Shown here in pieces: positions 61,741 to 64,000 of a stretch of DNA of 64,000 bases (position 1 is the first letter of the stretch; each line of letters begins with the position of its first letter). The notes beneath the pieces were generated by a model, which was given only the letters and a program-made list of their open reading frames with translations, was not told where the DNA came from and did not search any database. This stretch comes from Allohoeflea poritis. GTDB taxonomy: Bacteria > Pseudomonadota > Alphaproteobacteria > Rhizobiales > Rhizobiaceae. The stretch covers positions 1-64,000 of the forward strand of contig NZ_JAPJZH010000023.1 of the NCBI RefSeq assembly GCF_027889715.1, in the 5' to 3' direction. Made by a program: the position numbers and the translations under genes.

Positions 61741-61765
61741 CAAAACGACAAAAATCGTCGTTTTG
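61741..61765. promoter_or_regulatory. Candidate TetR-type operator upstream of the SDR
   Basis: Perfect inverted repeat CAAAACGAC-N7-GTCGTTTTG, 46 bases upstream of the SDR start. Typical in size for TetR-family repressors, but no tetR gene is adjacent; the one in this window is 15 kb away. Confidence 0.55.
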
Positions 61766-61869
61766 TCTACTTGGACATGCGAGCACGGATTGTCAACCAG
61801 TGGGCAACCGAATTTGCGCGCCAGTGGCAAAACGGATCGGGGAATGTGCGGGAAGGCCGCGCAGGCCGC

Positions 61870-63012
61870 TTATGAAACCTGAAATTCTTCCGAACGCAGC
61901 TGCCGCGCCGCGGATGCATAGCCGCCGCCCGAGCCGTCGATGAAGTGCATGTGATCCCGGTCGAAAGCCGAGGGCACGACACAGGTGATCAGAGCCTCGT
62001 CCTGCATCTCAAGGCCATAGCGGATCGTTCCGTCCTTGCGGTTCTTGTCGAGAATGCGCGTCAGGGCATCGACCGCCTCCGGTGGGCAGTCCACCGTCAT
62101 CATCAGCCCGTCGCTGAATTTGCGGAAGTCGGAATTGGCGGCGATATCGGCACGGTAGCGGTCGGGCAGAAAATCGCGCAGTGGCAACGCAGCCTTGAAC
62201 AACGCCCAGTAGAACAGCGTCTTGAACAGTGTCGACATGTTCCGCCACACGCGCGGGCCTGCACCCCTTCCGATGCGCGACTGCAGCCCGATCGACCCGG
62301 CCGGCCATCGCACATCGGGCCCCGCCTCAGGCACCGGATTGACAGCCCGCGCATTGGCCAGCGCCGCGATGATGCGGGCAATCGCCTTTTCGAACTGTCG
62401 CGGCGCGGCGCCGGGCGCCGGTTTGACGATCAGCGACACGATCTTGCCTTGCGTCGGCAGGACCGGACCCCATTGGCACGAAAGGCCCGTAAGGTCCGGA
62501 TCACCGCTCGCAGTGGAAGCGGCAACCGCAGTCCTGCCGGCCTTCAGTTGTTTTTCGGCCCATTCCAGGCCACCGCCCGTGAACATGGAATAGCGGACAT
62601 GATCGGAGGCCTGCCAATAGGCCGCGCACACGTCGGCTCCGGCCTTGCGTATGTCGGAAACACCGGTCATGCCGACACGCAGGTCGAGCCCGAGCTCGCG
62701 CTTCACCCAGTGCCGGACCTTGTCCAGCGCCTCGGCTGCAGCGCCGGCCTGCTGCGGCGATACGGCAAATTGCGCACCGTCGCCGCCAAAGACGAAGAGC
62801 GGCAGGTTTCCGCCGAGCGCATTGGAAACGGCGCTGATGGTCGCCGCGCCCGCAAAATTGACCGTTTTATATTGTCCGGCGGCAATTGCCGCCGTTGAAT
62901 TCACCACATCGGAGCTTCCGATCTTCCAGTCCGCCGGAAGCGGGACATAGAGCGACCCGTCGGCCACCTGTTCGAATTGCGTCAGAACGGGGTATTGCGG
63001 ACGTCCAGTCAT
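61870..63012 (-). CDS. DUF3095 protein with cyclase-like N-terminal core
   Basis: 380 residues. N-terminal LYVPLPADWKIGSSDVVNST plus AIAAGQYKTVNFAGAATISA resembles the metal-binding core of class III nucleotide cyclases, followed by FVFGGDGAQFAVSPQQAGAA and TGLSCQWGPVLPTQGKIVSL. This is the DUF3095 pattern; no biochemical role is known to me. The two Asp in SDVV and GGDG are where cyclase-like metal ligands could be. Neighbour to a true adenylate cyclase at 57910, so cyclic-nucleotide-related signalling is possible. Confidence 0.82.
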   Translation of the reverse strand: MTGRPQYPVLTQFEQVADGSLYVPLPADWKIGSSDVVNSTAAIAAGQYKTVNFAGAATISAVSNALGGNLPLFVFGGDGAQFAVSPQQAGAAAEALDKVRHWVKRELGLDLRVGMTGVSDIRKAGADVCAAYWQASDHVRYSMFTGGGLEWAEKQLKAGRTAVAASTASGDPDLTGLSCQWGPVLPTQGKIVSLIVKPAPGAAPRQFEKAIARIIAALANARAVNPVPEAGPDVRWPAGSIGLQSRIGRGAGPRVWRNMSTLFKTLFYWALFKAALPLRDFLPDRYRADIAANSDFRKFSDGLMMTVDCPPEAVDALTRILDKNRKDGTIRYGLEMQDEALITCVVPSAFDRDHMHFIDGSGGGYASAARQLRSEEFQVS

Positions 63013-63090
63013 CGATACGACCCAACCCCCTGTTTCGGATCAGCGGGAAACATCAACGGCCAAACAACGGCGCACGCGGCGCCGTCGTGG

Positions 63091-63117
63091 TGGGGTCCGA
63101 AACCAGTCCGGACCCCA
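63091..63117 (-). terminator. Hairpin after the fasciclin gene
   Basis: Perfect 9-bp stem TGGGGTCCG (63091-63099) / CGGACCCCA (63109-63117), 23 bases beyond the fasciclin stop. No T tract on that strand, so a weak or factor-assisted terminator. Confidence 0.45.
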
Positions 63118-63139
63118 TTGTTCATGATGCGCCTGCACG

Positions 63140-63619
63140 TCAGTTCGGCAGCACCACCTGGTCGATGACATGGATCACACCGTTGGAGGTCTCGATGTCC
63201 GCCGTGACCACATTGGCCGCGTCGACTTTCACGCCGTTCATCGCATCGACGGAAATTTCGCTGCCCTGAACGGTTTTCACGTCCATCTTCTTGCCTGCGA
63301 TATCGCCGGACATGACCTTGCCCGGAATGACGTGGTAGGTCAGCACGGCGATGAGCTGATCCTTGTTTTCCGGCTTCAAGAGATCTTCGACGGTGCCCGC
63401 GGGCAGTTTTTCGAAGGCTTCGTCGGTTGGCGCGAAAACGGTAAACGGCCCTTCGCCCTTGAGCGTATCGACAAGGCCGGCAGCCTGAACCGCGGCGACG
63501 AGCGTGTTGAAGTTTCCGGCGGAAACGGCGGTGTCGACGATGTCGGCGGCCTTCGCCGCGACGGCGCCGAGTGCAAGCGATGCGACAGCAAATCCAGCAA
63601 GGAGGGTACGTCTGAACAT
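63140..63619 (-). CDS. Exported fasciclin-domain protein
   Basis: 159 residues with a signal peptide (1-24, ending AVAAKA). One fasciclin (FAS1) domain: [20 protein letters not shown], then [20 protein letters not shown] (FAS1 H1 motif), [20 protein letters not shown] with the YH motif (H2 preface) and [12 protein letters not shown] at the C-terminus (last strand). Bacterial FAS1 proteins act in adhesion or envelope contacts. GGAG 11 bases before ATG 63619 sets the start; the longer in-frame reading to 63670 is rejected. Confidence 0.92.
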   Translation of the reverse strand: MFRRTLLAGFAVASLALGAVAAKAADIVDTAVSAGNFNTLVAAVQAAGLVDTLKGEGPFTVFAPTDEAFEKLPAGTVEDLLKPENKDQLIAVLTYHVIPGKVMSGDIAGKKMDVKTVQGSEISVDAMNGVKVDAANVVTADIETSNGVIHVIDQVVLPN

Positions 63620-63888
63620 GGTGTTGTTCTCCAGTAAAAGTTGGGATGTTTGTTGCCGGCACCCACTCATACGCGCGCCCCGCCACGACGGATCAGCAGA
63701 TATCGAACCATGCGATCAACTATTTGTTACCTGGATCCGGCCGGGCCTTTCGCAGCGGACAGATGCAACAACAACTGTGTTGTTCTCCAGCACGATTGTG
63801 TGCTCAAACTGCGAGCCTGCGATCAATCGTTCCCACGGAACACGTCCACATATGCACGCTGGTGATGAAGCAACACACTCCGGAAAAA

Positions 63889-63904
63889 CAAATCGTACGA
63901 TTTG
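63889..63904. promoter_or_regulatory. 16-bp perfect palindrome near the window end
   Basis: CAAATCGTACGATTTG is fully self-complementary. It lies 270 bases upstream of the fasciclin gene and 23 bases before an ATG (63928) that opens a reading frame running off the window. Likely an operator. Confidence 0.5.
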
Positions 63905-63927
63905 CGTTCACGCACAAAACGGCATCG

Positions 63928-64000
63928 ATGTTTGCCTTCAGAATCTTGAAGCAGCTGGCCCGAAACAAGCGCTATTGCCTCTATTCGCGGAACAACAGCC
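63928..64000 (+). CDS. Possible gene truncated by the window edge
   Basis: Open reading frame from ATG 63928 with 24 codons up to the last base, N-terminus reading MFAFRILKQLARNKRYCLYS. No ribosome site is visible and the product is not recognisable. It is included only because the frame is open and a palindrome sits just upstream. The rest of 63620-63927 contains nothing recognisable. Confidence 0.2.
   Translation, partial: MFAFRILKQLARNKRYCLYSRNNS

Noticed and set aside
61777-61875. 32-codon open frame between the SDR and the DUF3095 gene
   Set aside because: No ribosome site, no recognisable family; it does not resemble a TetR N-terminus that might have explained the nearby palindrome.
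1-64000. tRNA, rRNA, CRISPR or intact insertion sequence
   Set aside because: Looked for cloverleaf-like stretches, regularly spaced repeats and transposase motifs; none found. A tRNAscan or CRISPR-finder run would settle it.

Overview
The window is GC-rich (only a few AT-rich patches) and almost fully coding. Its families (y4hA-type Ca2+/proton antiporter, two TRAP transporters, Mo-hydroxylase of the isoquinoline-oxidoreductase type, CYTH-CHAD protein, SleB-like hydrolase, CbpA/CbpM pair, DUF3095 protein, a membrane-anchored LuxR regulator) point to an alphaproteobacterial chromosome. A marine or host-associated member of the Hyphomicrobiales or Rhodobacterales is my best guess. I see no rRNA, tRNA, CRISPR array, origin or intact insertion sequence.

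Layout. 0-7 kb: antiporter, unknown permease overlapping a cytoplasmic gamma-glutamyltransferase, exported YHS protein, an SDR lacking its catalytic Ser/Tyr, and a crotonase. 7-12.8 kb: PrpF isomerase, AraC regulator, an exported alpha/beta-hydrolase followed by three small exported NTF2-fold proteins in one operon, then a PepSY protein with a membrane-tethered LuxR regulator. 12.9-19.5 kb: an import and catabolism unit with TRAP genes dctP, osmC-like, dctQ, dctM, then cupin and iclR, coupled by ATGA overlaps; a divergent isochorismatase-fold hydrolase; and a CaiB-type CoA-transferase. The same inverted repeat ATTTCG-N5-CGAAAT lies upstream of dctP/hydrolase and upstream of the CoA-transferase, suggesting one IclR regulon.

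19.6-23.5 kb: glyoxalase-fold protein, RsgA, thioredoxin and D-erythronate dehydrogenase. 23.45-39.9 kb is bracketed by two inverted copies of a roughly 300-bp MITE-like element. Between them lie gntR-racemase with a divergent ThDP enzyme, lysR with a divergent FAD oxidoreductase-TRAP operon, a CYTH-CHAD protein, an orphan PstB-like ATPase and an RND efflux pair. 40-48.5 kb: aldo-keto reductase, SH3-repeat protein, and a molybdenum hydroxylase operon (2Fe-2S subunit, Mo subunit, diheme cytochrome) divergent from a TetR regulator; then a small membrane protein divergent from an XRE/MmyB regulator.

48.5-64 kb: an AT-rich patch preceding an orphan fused endolysin (GH108 plus M15-like peptidase), sirtuin, methyltransferase, SleB-like hydrolase, FHA-like/trypsin membrane protease, BT1-type transporter, APC permease, a collapsed alcohol-dehydrogenase pseudogene, class III adenylate cyclase, CbpA/CbpM, SDR, DUF3095 protein and a fasciclin protein.

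Most interesting signals: the MITE-like family whose ends supply stop codons to neighbouring genes, the two-site IclR regulon around an uncharacterised TRAP/CoA-transferase pathway, the exported hydrolase plus triple NTF2 operon, and the phage-like double endolysin with no phage around it. All functional calls come from reading the sequence; no database search was run.
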